The notes: a model not told the origin generated them from the letters alone. A DNA stretch of 63,810 nucleotides from Lachnospiraceae bacterium (GCA_021205755.1 JAJPWX010000113.1:1-63810), one strand, 5' to 3'; shown: positions 16,517 through 26,688, counted from the first letter of the stretch. Translations and numbers: made by a program.

Positions 16517-18436
16517 TTAAGGCAGGTACTCTGCCACAATTTTTTTGAAAATGGACTCCGCGTCGATGCAGGTCTCTTTTTTCAGAAGCTCTACGTTGCC
16601 GTGCTCGATATAGTCATCCGGAAGAGCGATCTGCATAACACGCAGGTCTGTGCAGGTATCGCTGTAGTATTCCAATACCTTTTCACCAAATCCGCCGCTG
16701 CGCACGTTTTCCTCCATCGTCACGACCAGACGATGATCTTTGGCGAGATACGCCAGCATATCCTCGTCAATCGGCTTGACAAAACGGGCATTGACGATCG
16801 TGCAGGCATAGCCCAGCGTTTTCAGAAGCCTGCGCACCTCCAGCGCTGTCTTCACCATGCTGCCCACTGCCACAAGCGCAAGAGAGCATTCGTCGTAAAT
16901 GATCTCACTTTTTCCGTAAACGATCGGCTCACGGAAATCTTCCAGACCGTCAAAGGCTTCGCCCCTCGGGTAACGCAGCGCAATCGGGCCATCGTAGGCG
17001 ATTGCATATTTCAGCATGTCTGCGAGCTCCCATTTGTTTTTGGGCGCCATCACACACATGTTCGGCATTTCCGATAAGTAAGAAAGATCAAAAATCCCCT
17101 GGTGCGTCTCACCGTCACTGCCAACCAGTCCGGCACGGTCGATCGCGAATACGACTGGCAGATTCTGAATACAGACGTCATGGATGATCTGATCATAAGC
17201 CCGCTGCAAAAAAGAAGAATACACGGCAACCACCGGCTTCAGGCCGCCGGCCGCCAGTCCGGCCGCAAAGGTCACGGCATGCCCTTCCGCGATACCGACG
17301 TCAAAAAAGCGGTCTTTGTACATATTGCGGAAACGCTTGAGGCCGGTGCCGTCCGGCATGGCCGCAGTCACTGCGACCAGCTTTGGCTCCCTGGCTCCCA
17401 TTTTACACATGACGGTAGAAAAAATGTCTGTATAGGCAGCTTTCTTCTTTCGCGCAAGCGGAAGTCCGGTCTCCGGGTCAAACGGTTCCGTTCCGTGGAA
17501 GCGCGCAGGCATCCGCTCCGCCGGCTCGTAGCCCTTGCCTTTTTTTGTAACCACATGGACAAGCACCGCGCCTTTCGTCCGCTTTGCATCATTAAACACA
17601 CGCTGCATCTGCGCGATATTATGTCCGTCAATCGGCCCCAGATAAGTAAGCCCCATTTCTTCAAAAAACATCCCCGGCACAACCAGCTGCTTGATCCCCT
17701 GTTTGGTCCTGCGAAGGCCGCGTACCAGCGGATCGCCGTAAACCGGTATCCGGTTCAGCTTTTGTTCCAGGTCAGATTTGAAGCGGGTATAAGACTCGGC
17801 CGTGCGGATATTACCGAGATAAGCGGAGATTCCGCCGACATTTTCCGAGATTGACATGTTGTTATCATTCAGGACAATAATAAAATTAGTCTTCAACTGC
17901 GCCGCATTATTCAGCGCTTCATAGGCCATGCCTCCTGTAAGCGCACCGTCGCCAATCACGGAGACAACATGATAATCTTCTCCCTGAATGTCCCTGGCAC
18001 AGACATATCCAAGCCCGGCGGAGATGGAGGTGGAGCTGTGCCCCGTGTCAAATGCGTCGCAGTCGCTCTCCTTGCGCTTCGGGAAACCGCTCATGCCGCC
18101 ATATTTGCGCAGCTGGTCAAATCCATCCTTGCGCCCGGTCAGTATTTTGTGCGTGTAGGACTGATGCCCGACATCCCAGATGAGCTTGTCCTGCGGCAGA
18201 TTCAACGACAGGTGAAGCGCCATTGTCAGTTCTACCACTCCCAGATTGGAAGCCAGATGGCCGCCGGTCTCACTGATTTTTTCAATCAGAAAATCCCGGA
18301 TTTCCTGCGCCAGAGCCGGTAAATCTTTGCGATCTATTTTCTTGATATCGTTTACTTCCTGAATCTGCTCCAGAAAAATAAAAACCGCCCCCTTTGCTTT
18401 TGTATATGGTCTGTCATCAAAACGCAAGCGTTCCAT
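16517..18436 (-). CDS. dxs: 1-deoxy-D-xylulose-5-phosphate synthase
   Basis: First enzyme of the MEP isoprenoid pathway; joins pyruvate and glyceraldehyde 3-phosphate using thiamine diphosphate. The ThDP motif GDGALTGGMAYEALNNA and the GHSSTSISAGLG, DVGHQSYTHK and YSSFLQRAYDQIIHD blocks are present. The start is uncertain: family proteins begin near FLEQIQEVNDIKK, where no ATG or GTG exists, so I use the ATG at 18436, which adds about 20 residues; a TTG at 18478 would overlap ispA. It follows ispA, which consumes products of the same pathway. Confidence 0.9.
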   Translation of the reverse strand: MERLRFDDRPYTKAKGAVFIFLEQIQEVNDIKKIDRKDLPALAQEIRDFLIEKISETGGHLASNLGVVELTMALHLSLNLPQDKLIWDVGHQSYTHKILTGRKDGFDQLRKYGGMSGFPKRKESDCDAFDTGHSSTSISAGLGYVCARDIQGEDYHVVSVIGDGALTGGMAYEALNNAAQLKTNFIIVLNDNNMSISENVGGISAYLGNIRTAESYTRFKSDLEQKLNRIPVYGDPLVRGLRRTKQGIKQLVVPGMFFEEMGLTYLGPIDGHNIAQMQRVFNDAKRTKGAVLVHVVTKKGKGYEPAERMPARFHGTEPFDPETGLPLARKKKAAYTDIFSTVMCKMGAREPKLVAVTAAMPDGTGLKRFRNMYKDRFFDVGIAEGHAVTFAAGLAAGGLKPVVAVYSSFLQRAYDQIIHDVCIQNLPVVFAIDRAGLVGSDGETHQGIFDLSYLSEMPNMCVMAPKNKWELADMLKYAIAYDGPIALRYPRGEAFDGLEDFREPIVYGKSEIIYDECSLALVAVGSMVKTALEVRRLLKTLGYACTIVNARFVKPIDEDMLAYLAKDHRLVVTMEENVRSGGFGEKVLEYYSDTCTDLRVMQIALPDDYIEHGNVELLKKETCIDAESIFKKIVAEYLP

Positions 18437-18461
18437 TCCTGACTCTTGGTCCCTTGTATAA

Positions 18462-19367
18462 TCATATCGTTCGATCAATCAAATGCAAGATTAGTTCTGT
18501 CAGAAATTCATTCTCGCATGGCAATTCCGCTAGTAAACGGACGGCCTCCTCAGAGTATTTTTTTACATCCTCCCGCGCCGCCTCCAGGCCGCGAACCGTC
18601 ACATAGGTCGTCTTCTGGTTCCGCTCATCGCTTTTGACGGGCTTGCCCAGATCTTCCTCCCGGCCGGTCACGTCCAGGATATCATCCTGAATCTGGAAAG
18701 CCATCCCGACACATCGTGCAGCTTGCTCCAACTGCTCCACTTCTTCTTCCGAAGCCCCCGCAAGCACTGCGCCAATCATCATAGAAGCCTCAATCAGCGC
18801 CCCGGTCTTCAGGCTGTATATAAAAAGAAGCTGCTCTTCCGTCAGCGGTTTCCCCGCGTTTTCCACATCCACCGACTGGCCGCCGAGCATGCCGTAAATC
18901 CCGGTCTTGTGCGTCAGAATCGTGAACGCGCGCGCTACATTCGGATTCCCCGGGTCTTCGGTAAATGCTTTTGCCGCTGTCTCATAAGCCAGATTCAAAA
19001 GAGCATCCCCGGCAAGAATCGCCATCGCTTCCCCGTAGACAGCATGCGTCGTCTTTTTACCGCGGCGGTACTCATCGTTGTCGAGCGCCGGAAGGTCGTC
19101 GTGAATCAAAGAGTGTGTGTGAATCATCTCAATCGCCGCCAGAAATGGCCCTATCGCCTGCGACGTTCCGCCAAACATCACATACGTCTGCTGCATCAGA
19201 AGCGGGCGCAGCTTTTTGCCGCCAACCAGCATACTGTAGTCCACCGCTTCCAGAAGTGTCCGCTGATAGCCTTCCTCTTCCGGAAGATAATTCTGAATGA
19301 TGCTCTTAATCTCAGTCACACGCCGTTTCATCAGATCGTCAAAATTCGTCAAAACTACCATCTCCAT
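18462..19367 (-). CDS. ispA: Farnesyl/geranyl diphosphate synthase
   Basis: Trans-prenyl transferase that builds C10-C15 (possibly C20) chains for undecaprenol and quinone-type lipids. The first Asp-rich motif appears as DDLPALDND and the second as QIQDDILDVTG; LRPLLM and KTGALIEAS are also typical. It overlaps the end of xseB by 29 bp, and dxs follows closely, so the three are translated from one transcript. Length (301) is normal. Confidence 0.95.
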   Translation of the reverse strand: MEMVVLTNFDDLMKRRVTEIKSIIQNYLPEEEGYQRTLLEAVDYSMLVGGKKLRPLLMQQTYVMFGGTSQAIGPFLAAIEMIHTHSLIHDDLPALDNDEYRRGKKTTHAVYGEAMAILAGDALLNLAYETAAKAFTEDPGNPNVARAFTILTHKTGIYGMLGGQSVDVENAGKPLTEEQLLFIYSLKTGALIEASMMIGAVLAGASEEEVEQLEQAARCVGMAFQIQDDILDVTGREEDLGKPVKSDERNQKTTYVTVRGLEAAREDVKKYSEEAVRLLAELPCENEFLTELILHLIDRTI

Positions 19368-19563
19368 TCAAAACCTGAATTTTCTTTTCCACGGTATCAA
19401 TTTTTTCATTGCAGCTTTTCATAAGCTCCAATCCCTGCTGGTACAGGGAAAAAGCCTCTTCCAGAGGAAGCTCTCGGTCTTCCATGCGCTCCAGGAGGGA
19501 ATCCAGCTTTTCAAAGGATTCCTCAAGGGTATCTTCGTTTTTCTTCACATTTGTCTCAGCCAT
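19339..19563 (-). CDS. xseB: Exonuclease VII small subunit
   Basis: A 74-residue subunit. The motif LEESFEKLDSLLERMEDREL, then LEEAFSLYQQGLELMKSC, is the XseB signature. The ATG at 19563 has GGGAGG eight bases upstream; the longer frame to 19713 would extend into the xseA end and is rejected. It binds XseA to make the enzyme that degrades single-stranded DNA from both ends. Confidence 0.95.
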   Translation of the reverse strand: MAETNVKKNEDTLEESFEKLDSLLERMEDRELPLEEAFSLYQQGLELMKSCNEKIDTVEKKIQVLNGDGSFDEF

Positions 19564-19645
19564 CGTCCGCCTCCCATCCTTCCGATTTTTCCTATTCTGA
19601 ATAATCCTGATTTTATCGCTTCTTGAGTCCCACACAGGCCGTATC

Positions 19646-20848
19646 TTATATCTGCTCCATCTTTTGGACCTCTGCCTCCATATAGCCATCGGACACATAC
19701 ACACGGATCGCATCCCCGGCCGCTACCTGGCCAATCGAATAAACCCGTCCGCCCGCGTCATCCGTGACACAGGCATAGCCCTGCGTCAGCTTTTCCAGCG
19801 GAGAAACATTTTTGAGCTTCTGCGCGTACAGAGCGAGAGAATGTTTTCTCGCCTCCAGAATCTGATTCATCGCGCGCTCCAGATTCTCCTCCAGATCAGC
19901 AAGGCGCTGCCGCTGTTCGCGCGCCCGCTGCACAGGAGATGCATATTTCAGGCGCGTCTGCTCCTGCTCCAGCCGCATCCGGTATTCCGCAATCCGGCTG
20001 CGCATCAGCCGCTCCATCTCCGACTTCCGCGCAAGAAGCTGCTCAGATACCGCTACCGTATCCGGCACCGCCAGCTCTGCCGCTGCTGAGGGCGTCGGTG
20101 CGCGCAGATCTGCGACAAAGTCCGCAATCGTGGTGTCCGTCTCATGCCCAACCGCAGAAATCACCGGCGTCTGGCACTCGAAAATCGCCCGTGCGACGAT
20201 TTCCTCATTAAATGCCCACAGATCCTCGATCGAGCCGCCGCCCCGTCCGACAATTATGGCATCCAGGCCCAGCGAATCCAGCGCCCGGATTCCGTCTGCG
20301 ACACTCTCGGCCGCCCCCTCTCCCTGCACCTTCGCCGGATAAAGAATGATCTGTATGCCCGGGCTGCGCCGCCTGGAGATATTGATAATATCCTGCACGG
20401 CCGCTCCGGTCGGTGCGGTCACCACCCCAAGCTTTCTGACAAACGCCGGGATCGGCTGTTTGTACTCGGGTGAGAACATCCCCATGTCCTCCAGCTCCTG
20501 CTTCAGAGCCAGAAACCGCTCATACAGAAGACCCGCGCCGTCTTTTTGCATCCGGGATACATAAAGCTGGTATTTGCCGTCGCGCTCATAGACGCTGACG
20601 CTCCCGTCCGCAATCACCTGCATCCCGTCAGAAAGTCGAAAAGCCAGTCCCTTTCTGGCACTGGCAAACATCACACAGGCAATCGTCCCCGTCTCATCCT
20701 TCAGGGAGAAATAAATGTGCCCCGACGTGTGATATTTGCAGTTGGAAACCTCCCCCGAAATACTGACCCGGTTCAGCACAAAATCCTGTGTGAACATCAT
20801 TTTAATGTAGCTGTTAATCTGACCGACAGAATAGACCTTTTGCCGCAT
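19646..20848 (-). CDS. xseA: Exonuclease VII large subunit
   Basis: Catalytic subunit of exonuclease VII. An N-terminal OB fold (VYSVGQINSYIK, GEVSNCKYHTSGHIYFSLKD) binds DNA. The nuclease core contains GAAVQDIINISRRRSP, DAIIVGRGGGSIEDLWAFN and the HETDTTIADFVADLRAPTPS segment, and a long coiled coil lies before the C-terminus. The start at 20848 (GGAGAG upstream) is preferred to the longer 20926, which would run into nusB. Confidence 0.95.
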   Translation of the reverse strand: MRQKVYSVGQINSYIKMMFTQDFVLNRVSISGEVSNCKYHTSGHIYFSLKDETGTIACVMFASARKGLAFRLSDGMQVIADGSVSVYERDGKYQLYVSRMQKDGAGLLYERFLALKQELEDMGMFSPEYKQPIPAFVRKLGVVTAPTGAAVQDIINISRRRSPGIQIILYPAKVQGEGAAESVADGIRALDSLGLDAIIVGRGGGSIEDLWAFNEEIVARAIFECQTPVISAVGHETDTTIADFVADLRAPTPSAAAELAVPDTVAVSEQLLARKSEMERLMRSRIAEYRMRLEQEQTRLKYASPVQRAREQRQRLADLEENLERAMNQILEARKHSLALYAQKLKNVSPLEKLTQGYACVTDDAGGRVYSIGQVAAGDAIRVYVSDGYMEAEVQKMEQI

Positions 20849-20858
20849 TCTATCTCTC

Positions 20859-21284
20859 CTATGCGAGCTTCGCCAAAACCCCATTGACAAAGGAAGAGGC
20901 ATCGTCTCCGCCATATTTCTTGGCAAGCTCCACCGCCTCGTTGATCGCCACCTTCACGGGAACCTCGTCGTCATACAGCATCTCGTATACTGCCAGCCGC
21001 AGAATCGCCAGCTCCGCCTTCCCCATACGGTTCGTTTTCCAGCCCATGGCAACCTCGTCAATCTTTGCGTCCAGCTCGTGCACTCTCATCTTTATCTGGT
21101 TAAACTTTTCTGTGATGACTGCCTGTTCTTCCTCGCTGAACTGGCAGAAACCCGTCTCCTCATCCGGCAGGGATACCTCCTCAAAATAACGGTCTACCTG
21201 CCCCGGCAGCTCATCCATTCCATGAAAATCTCCACAGAAAACCAGCCGGAATACATTTTCCCTGATCTCGCTTCTCTTCATCAT
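20859..21284 (-). CDS. nusB: Transcription antitermination factor NusB
   Basis: A small helical protein (141 residues) that joins NusE on boxA RNA in rRNA antitermination. The ending [24 protein letters not shown] is diagnostic. The start at 21284 (ATGATGAAGAGAAGC) lies one base after the asp23 stop; the longer frame would overlap asp23. xseA follows 10 bp later. Confidence 0.95.
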   Translation of the reverse strand: MMKRSEIRENVFRLVFCGDFHGMDELPGQVDRYFEEVSLPDEETGFCQFSEEEQAVITEKFNQIKMRVHELDAKIDEVAMGWKTNRMGKAELAILRLAVYEMLYDDEVPVKVAINEAVELAKKYGGDDASSFVNGVLAKLA

Positions 21285-21285
21285 A

Positions 21286-21669
21286 TTATGCATTCTCTTC
21301 CATCTGTACATTGACAATCTTCACATTGACTTCCGCCACCGTCAGCCCCGTCATCGTCTCAATCGCAGTTTTCACTCTTTCCTGAATCTGCGCGCAGGTC
21401 GTCGGTACATTATAGCCATAGCGGATATTGATTGCCAGCGCTACCGTCACAGTCTTATCCACGACCGTAATCCGGACGCCCTTTGACAGACTCTTCATGC
21501 TAAGCTTATTGATTAAATCGCGCGTCACATTGCCCGCCATTGAGGCAACGCCATCCACCTCAGACGCCGCAAGTCCGGCGATAATCGCCACCACTTCATC
21601 CGCAATGCGCACCTCTCCAAACTGCTCATCATTTTCCAGTTTATAGGTATGAACCTCTGCATTTTCCAT
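21286..21669 (-). CDS. Asp23/Gls24 family envelope-stress protein
   Basis: A 127-residue protein of the Asp23/Gls24 (AmaP-associated) family. It shows [23 protein letters not shown] and [21 protein letters not shown], both typical. In Firmicutes these proteins gather at the membrane and relate to envelope stress. It is the first gene of the leftward operon that runs through nusB to spoIVB, with a good promoter upstream. Confidence 0.9.
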   Translation of the reverse strand: MENAEVHTYKLENDEQFGEVRIADEVVAIIAGLAASEVDGVASMAGNVTRDLINKLSMKSLSKGVRITVVDKTVTVALAINIRYGYNVPTTCAQIQERVKTAIETMTGLTVAEVNVKIVNVQMEENA

Positions 21670-21742
21670 GTCATAACCCTCCGAAACTTTTTATAAATAG
21701 CGATTTTCGATGCTATTCTGAACTGTAACAAAATTAGATTTT

Positions 21743-21770
21743 ATTATATCAGAACCGCATTTATTTGCAA
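21743..21770 (-). promoter_or_regulatory. Promoter of the asp23-nusB-...-spoIVB operon
   Basis: The minus strand shows TTGCAA, a 16-bp spacer and TATAAT, ending about 75 bp before the asp23 ATG. It is the only strong promoter I see before this long co-directional run. Confidence 0.65.
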
Positions 21771-21830
21771 GGTGAAAAATCATATAACAATTCTGCACAG
21801 CCTGCTTTTTCATTTCGATGCTGTTCTGAA

Positions 21831-23417
21831 TTATTTTCCAAACTCCGACAGCACCAGCCCTTTGTTCCGCTCCAACACCATGCCCACAGACCAGCTGTTG
21901 ACAAACAGCAGCAGCGGACGGCCTTTCAAATCGCGGATCTTTTTCATATCTGAGGTGCCAACCAGGTGATCCAGATCCACATCCTCATTCTCAATCCAGC
22001 GGATGTATTCGTATGGCAGCATTTCCAGGCGGATATCCACGTTGTATTCGTTCTCCAGGCGGTATTTCAATACGTCAAACTGCAGAACGCCGACCACGCC
22101 GACAATGATCTCCTCCATGCCGATGCTGGACTCCTGGAAAATCTGAATCGCGCCCTCCTGGGCGATCTGGGTGATACCCTTGACGAACTGTTTGCGCTTC
22201 ATCGTATCAAGCTGGCGCACACGGGCAAAATGCTCCGGCGCGAAAGTCGGGATTCCTTCATAAGCAAACTTTTTGCCCGGCATACAGATCGTGTCGCCGA
22301 TGGAAAAAATGCCCGGATCAAACACGCCGATGATGTCCCCCGCATAAGCCTCCTGTACGACGTGGCGCTCCTGCGCCATCATCTGCTGCGGCTGAGAAAG
22401 GCGCTGCGTGCGGTCGCCCTGTACATGGTAAACCTCCATGCCCGCATCAAACTTTCCGGAACAGATACGCATAAAAGCAACACGGTCACGGTGCATCTTG
22501 TTCATGTTGGCCTGTATTTTAAATACAAACGCAGAGAAGTCCTCTTCCATCGGGTCGATGAGACCGCAGTCCGCCTTCCGCGGCAGCGGCGAGGTCGTCA
22601 TTTTCAGAAAATGCTCCAGAAAAGTCTCCACACCAAAGTTTGTCAGTGCCGACCCAAAAAAGACCGGCGAAAGCTCCCCCGCGCTGACCAACTCCTGGTC
22701 AAACTCCGCGGACGCCCCGTCAAGGAGCTCAATCTCATCCAGCAGTTTTTCTTTATTCTCCGCGCCGATGAACGCTTCCAATTCCGGAGAATCGATATCA
22801 ATCCGGTTCTCCACGCCCATCTTCGTACCCTTTTGGGTATCAGTAAAGGTCAGCACCGAATGGCTCTCTCGCTCATAGACGCCCTTAAAATTCTTGCCGG
22901 AACCAATCGGCCAGTTGATCGGACAAGTCGCGATGCCCAACTCCTTTTCAATCTCATCGAGCAGTTCAAACGTATCATTCGCGTCGCGGTCAAGCTTATT
23001 AATAAAAGTAAAAATCGGAATGTGACGCATCACGCAGACCTTAAACAGCTTGCGTGTCTGCGCCTCGACGCCCTTCGACGCGTCGATCACCATCACCGCT
23101 GAATCCGCCGCCATCAGCGTGCGGTAGGTATCCTCCGAAAAGTCCTGGTGCCCCGGCGTATCCAGAATATTGATACAATAACCGCCGTAGTTAAACTGCA
23201 GCACCGAAGAGGTCACCGAAATACCTCTCTCCTTTTCAATCTCCATCCAGTCTGAAACTGCGTGGCGCGCCGTCGCCTTTCCTTTCACCGAGCCCGCGAG
23301 ATTGATTGCGCCTCCATAGAGAAGAAACTTCTCCGTCAGGGTCGTCTTTCCCGCATCCGGGTGGGAAATAATGGCGAATGTGCGCCGTTTTCTTATCTCT
23401 TCTATAATATCACTCAA
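21831..23417 (-). CDS. prfC: Peptide chain release factor 3
   Basis: GTPase that recycles RF1/RF2 from the ribosome. G1 SHPDAGKTTLTEKFL, G3 DTPGHQDFSEDTYR and G4 NKLDRDANDT are intact, and SDWMEIEKERGISVTSSV is the RF3-specific switch region. Length (528) is standard. It stands as a single gene between the asp23 operon and the RelA-like gene. Confidence 0.95.
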   Translation of the reverse strand: MSDIIEEIRKRRTFAIISHPDAGKTTLTEKFLLYGGAINLAGSVKGKATARHAVSDWMEIEKERGISVTSSVLQFNYGGYCINILDTPGHQDFSEDTYRTLMAADSAVMVIDASKGVEAQTRKLFKVCVMRHIPIFTFINKLDRDANDTFELLDEIEKELGIATCPINWPIGSGKNFKGVYERESHSVLTFTDTQKGTKMGVENRIDIDSPELEAFIGAENKEKLLDEIELLDGASAEFDQELVSAGELSPVFFGSALTNFGVETFLEHFLKMTTSPLPRKADCGLIDPMEEDFSAFVFKIQANMNKMHRDRVAFMRICSGKFDAGMEVYHVQGDRTQRLSQPQQMMAQERHVVQEAYAGDIIGVFDPGIFSIGDTICMPGKKFAYEGIPTFAPEHFARVRQLDTMKRKQFVKGITQIAQEGAIQIFQESSIGMEEIIVGVVGVLQFDVLKYRLENEYNVDIRLEMLPYEYIRWIENEDVDLDHLVGTSDMKKIRDLKGRPLLLFVNSWSVGMVLERNKGLVLSEFGK

Positions 23418-23546
23418 AACGAGTCCTCCATCTTTCTCTCATTCCTTAAACAACGATCTCAACCGTATCTTTCACGCTTGCAGGTCACACCTGACCTGTT
23501 ATGCGTTATCTCAGTCTCTGCTGGTGCAGCCTGCAGCTGCAATTCA

Positions 23547-25574
23547 TCAGCCCGGAATCTCCGTCATAATTTCCAGCTGAAATCCTTCCCACATATCCGC
23601 CGAGACATTCCAGTCGCGCAGATCGGTCACAATCTTATGGTAAAACGCCTGTCCGCCGCGGACAATATCATAGGTACGGGCGTCGCTGCGCGCCTCCAGG
23701 TGGCGGCCAAAGCTGCAATTTTCAACATCCTCCGGGCCGAAATCGTCAACCTCCCCGCCCGGCCAGAAAATGTACATCCGCGGGATATCTCTGTCAAACG
23801 CCGCAAAATTCTCTGACGCATAAGCCGGAGTCTGGCGCAGATGAGCAAGAAGCTTCTTTCCGACCTCCTCATAGCAAGTCAGCACATGCGCGTAACGCCA
23901 AACAGTCCTCGTAAAATCCGAAACGCGGAACGCGCCCAGCCAGTCTTCGTCCATCATCCCATCGCTGTCCTCTTTCGACATAATCATAACGATCGGAAAT
24001 TTCCGGTTCGGATCCTGTATCGCCTCTTCCAGCGCGGGCAGGCCATCCTCCCGGATAATCCGCCTGCGGTTCGAACAGGGGATACTGTTAAAAATACCAA
24101 TGCCATCCACAATCAGCTTGTAGTAGCCCGGATAGCTGAAAAAGATACCCGCGCCCTCGCGCTCCGGCCGGTCATCGCGCTTTGCCTCAGCATAGCCATT
24201 TGAAACACTCAGATAAACCTTCCGCGCATCCTTCATCACAAGGCTCGCTTCCGAATACCAGATCCGGCCGCCCACATCCGGATCCATATGCCGGACATGC
24301 ATATTCATCCGTTTTCTCTGTGTATCCAGGTTCACCGCCACATGATACGCAAGGATATCCGCATGGTAAGTCGTCGGCTGCGGCGGCATATCCTTAAACA
24401 GGGGGCCATATTTTTTCACAATCCAGCCGTAAATCTGCTCCACACAGGCAGAAAAAATATCTTCCGCGGCCACAGCGGCCATATCGGGGTCCGTCAGAGG
24501 CGGATTCTCCGAAGCCCCCGTGCGCGCAGAGTTTTCTGTCGGCAGGGCTTTCTCCATACCTCTCATACGGCTGCCATCCACCTCGGTACACATCTGAAAG
24601 ACGGTCTGCCGCGTCAGCGGGCGCAGCTCATAGTGCCTGGACTCCGCCAGACTCTCCTCGCGGCCATCGTTATACACGTCATGTTTACGGAAAATCGTCG
24701 TCAGGCGGCTGTCATGAAGTACCTCGTCATTGAGCAGCGCAATGATCGTATTGACATTAATCGGCACCCGGCGGCTGCGTTTCAGAAGCTGGTCAATCAG
24801 CACGATACGCTTCGTCTTATACAGCTTCTTCGCCAGCTTATTTCCATTCTCAGAATCGGAATCCAGCAGCTCCTGCACCTCCGGGTAAAGCGACGTATCG
24901 CTCATTTTCAGGCGGAAATGGCTTTTGATCATATCACTCCAGCGGCCGTCCTTGTACAGGGTATGCCCCAGATCCTCGAAAAGAGTCACCATCGACTTAT
25001 CGCAGAGCTCCAGCGTCGCAAGGATACTGTTCAGATAGCGGGAAAACCCAGAGTAATTGACCCACAGCTCCTCGCCTTTGTAGCGCATGTCATGCTCTAT
25101 CTCATGCCATCCCTCAAAAAACATGGTCTTAATCTGTACTTCAAACGTATCGTCGATACCCATCTCCCAGGTATCCGCGGAAATCTCATCTTTTAAATAT
25201 TCCGGCAGGCGGAACACGCCATTTAGCTTGATCGGCTTAAACTCGTCTTCATTGCGCTCCGAAGTCGACCAGTCCACCACCTCAAACGTCTGCTCCATGA
25301 TATGGCGGCAGATCTCCACATCATCGTCAAAGTACAGATTGATCCGTACTCCGACCAGATCCTGAATCCTGCGCTCTCCGCCGTATTCCTTCTGCTCAAA
25401 CTTGCGCGCCATCGAGGTCGCCGTCTTGACTCTCGAAAACACGCGAAAATACAGGCCGCACTGTTCCATCCGATCCGTAATAATCTGTTTCAGATCTGCC
25501 TCTACGACAGGCGATACCTGTATCCGCTCCGCAAGTTCTTCTTTCGTAAATAGAAACCGTTCACTTTCTTCCAT
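23547..25574 (-). CDS. RelA/SpoT-domain protein fused to an unknown C-terminal half
   Basis: Residues about 40-200 resemble a (p)ppGpp synthetase: SRVKTATSMARKF (ATP-side basic motif), IQDLVGVRINLYFDDDVEI, and FEVQIKTMFFEGWHEIEH followed by DMRYK. The expected Gly-Tyr-x-Ser-x-His nucleotide-stacking segment between the last two is replaced by KLNGVFRLPEY, so normal ppGpp synthesis is doubtful. There is no HD hydrolase, TGS or ACT domain. The C-terminal 300 residues contain FPIVMIMSKED, AHVLTCYEEVGKKLLAHL and RMYIFWPGGEVDD, a pattern I cannot assign. I use the ATG at 25574; a TTG at 25601 is possible. It may be an atypical synthetase, a defence toxin, or a signalling receptor. Confidence 0.7.
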   Translation of the reverse strand: MEESERFLFTKEELAERIQVSPVVEADLKQIITDRMEQCGLYFRVFSRVKTATSMARKFEQKEYGGERRIQDLVGVRINLYFDDDVEICRHIMEQTFEVVDWSTSERNEDEFKPIKLNGVFRLPEYLKDEISADTWEMGIDDTFEVQIKTMFFEGWHEIEHDMRYKGEELWVNYSGFSRYLNSILATLELCDKSMVTLFEDLGHTLYKDGRWSDMIKSHFRLKMSDTSLYPEVQELLDSDSENGNKLAKKLYKTKRIVLIDQLLKRSRRVPINVNTIIALLNDEVLHDSRLTTIFRKHDVYNDGREESLAESRHYELRPLTRQTVFQMCTEVDGSRMRGMEKALPTENSARTGASENPPLTDPDMAAVAAEDIFSACVEQIYGWIVKKYGPLFKDMPPQPTTYHADILAYHVAVNLDTQRKRMNMHVRHMDPDVGGRIWYSEASLVMKDARKVYLSVSNGYAEAKRDDRPEREGAGIFFSYPGYYKLIVDGIGIFNSIPCSNRRRIIREDGLPALEEAIQDPNRKFPIVMIMSKEDSDGMMDEDWLGAFRVSDFTRTVWRYAHVLTCYEEVGKKLLAHLRQTPAYASENFAAFDRDIPRMYIFWPGGEVDDFGPEDVENCSFGRHLEARSDARTYDIVRGGQAFYHKIVTDLRDWNVSADMWEGFQLEIMTEIPG

Positions 25575-25698
25575 AATATAATAACACCACCAAAGCGGCA
25601 ATCCAACCGACTGCCAATCTGTTTTCAGTCATTCGACCGTAGTATCATCATATCGAAAAACCCCCCGGAAGTCAATCCGTAACCCATTATTTTTCCTC

Positions 25699-25727
25699 TT
25701 GAATTTCCGTCCGATATAGAGTATGAT
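25699..25727 (+). promoter_or_regulatory. Promoter of pyrBI
   Basis: TTGAAT, a 17-bp spacer and TATGAT lie 41 bp before the pyrB ATG. The leader is short, and I see no attenuator or PyrR-binding hairpin in it. Confidence 0.7.
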
Positions 25728-25767
25728 AGGGAAAGTTGTGAGGAATTTTTTCTAAAAGGAGGATCCC

Positions 25768-26688
25768 ATGAGACATTTGATGAGCCCGCTGGATTTTTCA
25801 GTTGAAGAGCTGGACCGGCTTCTCGATCTCGCCAACGACATAGAGGCGAACCCTTCCCGATACGCCCATTCCTGTGAGGGCAAAAAATTAGCAACTTTAT
25901 TTTATGAACCAAGTACCCGCACCCGTCTCAGTTTTGAAGCAGCGATGTTGAATTTAGGCGGCAGCGTACTTGGTTTTTCTTCGGCTGATTCCAGTTCCGC
26001 TGCCAAAGGAGAGAGCGTCTCCGACACCATCCGCATCATTTCCTGCTACGCAGATATCTGCGCTATGCGCCACCCGAAAGAGGGCGCGCCGCTGGTCGCA
26101 TCCATGAAATCATCCATCCCGGTCATCAACGCCGGCGACGGCGGCCACCAGCATCCGACCCAGACTCTGACCGACCTTCTGACCATCCGCTCCCTGAAAG
26201 GACGTCTGGACAATTTCACGATCGGTCTGTGCGGCGACCTGAAATTCGGCCGCACCGTTCACTCTCTGATTCAGGCGCTGATCCGCTATCCGAATGTCCG
26301 TTTCATCCTGATTTCTCCCGAAGAGCTCCGTCTCCCGGACAACATCCGTGACGGTGTGCTCCGCAAAAACAACCAGGATTTCCGCGAGGAAGTGCGCCTG
26401 GAGGACGCCATTCCGGAGCTTGACCTGCTCTATATGACCCGTGTGCAGAGAGAGCGCTTCTTCAACGAGGAAGACTACATCCGCATGAAGGATTTCTACA
26501 TTCTGGATCGTGAAAAGATGAAGCTTGCAAAAGAGGACATGCTGGTGCTGCACCCGTTGCCGCGCGTCAACGAGATCTCTACCGAGGTCGACGATGATCC
26601 GCGCGCGGTCTACTTCAAACAGGCACAATACGGCGTCTATGTCCGCATGGCATTGATTCTTACATTATTGGAGGTGGAAGTATGTTAA
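25768..26688 (+). CDS. pyrB: Aspartate carbamoyltransferase, catalytic subunit
   Basis: Makes carbamoyl-aspartate, the committed step of pyrimidine synthesis. Motifs: [15 protein letters not shown] (carbamoyl-phosphate binding), [25 protein letters not shown] and HPLPRVNEI. Length (306) matches the class B, regulatory-subunit-dependent type. AAAGGAGG lies six bases before the ATG. The 3' end overlaps pyrI by 7 bp. Confidence 0.97.
   Translation: MRHLMSPLDFSVEELDRLLDLANDIEANPSRYAHSCEGKKLATLFYEPSTRTRLSFEAAMLNLGGSVLGFSSADSSSAAKGESVSDTIRIISCYADICAMRHPKEGAPLVASMKSSIPVINAGDGGHQHPTQTLTDLLTIRSLKGRLDNFTIGLCGDLKFGRTVHSLIQALIRYPNVRFILISPEELRLPDNIRDGVLRKNNQDFREEVRLEDAIPELDLLYMTRVQRERFFNEEDYIRMKDFYILDREKMKLAKEDMLVLHPLPRVNEISTEVDDDPRAVYFKQAQYGVYVRMALILTLLEVEVC

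Noticed and set aside
16328-17077. Long plus-strand frames opposite tlyA and dxs
   Set aside because: They are antisense shadows of conserved genes with no plausible starts or motifs; the same holds opposite prfC, recN, ftsZ and the PBPs.
25601-25768. Pyrimidine attenuator before pyrB
   Set aside because: No antiterminator/terminator pair or PyrR-binding loop can be drawn in the 40-bp leader.
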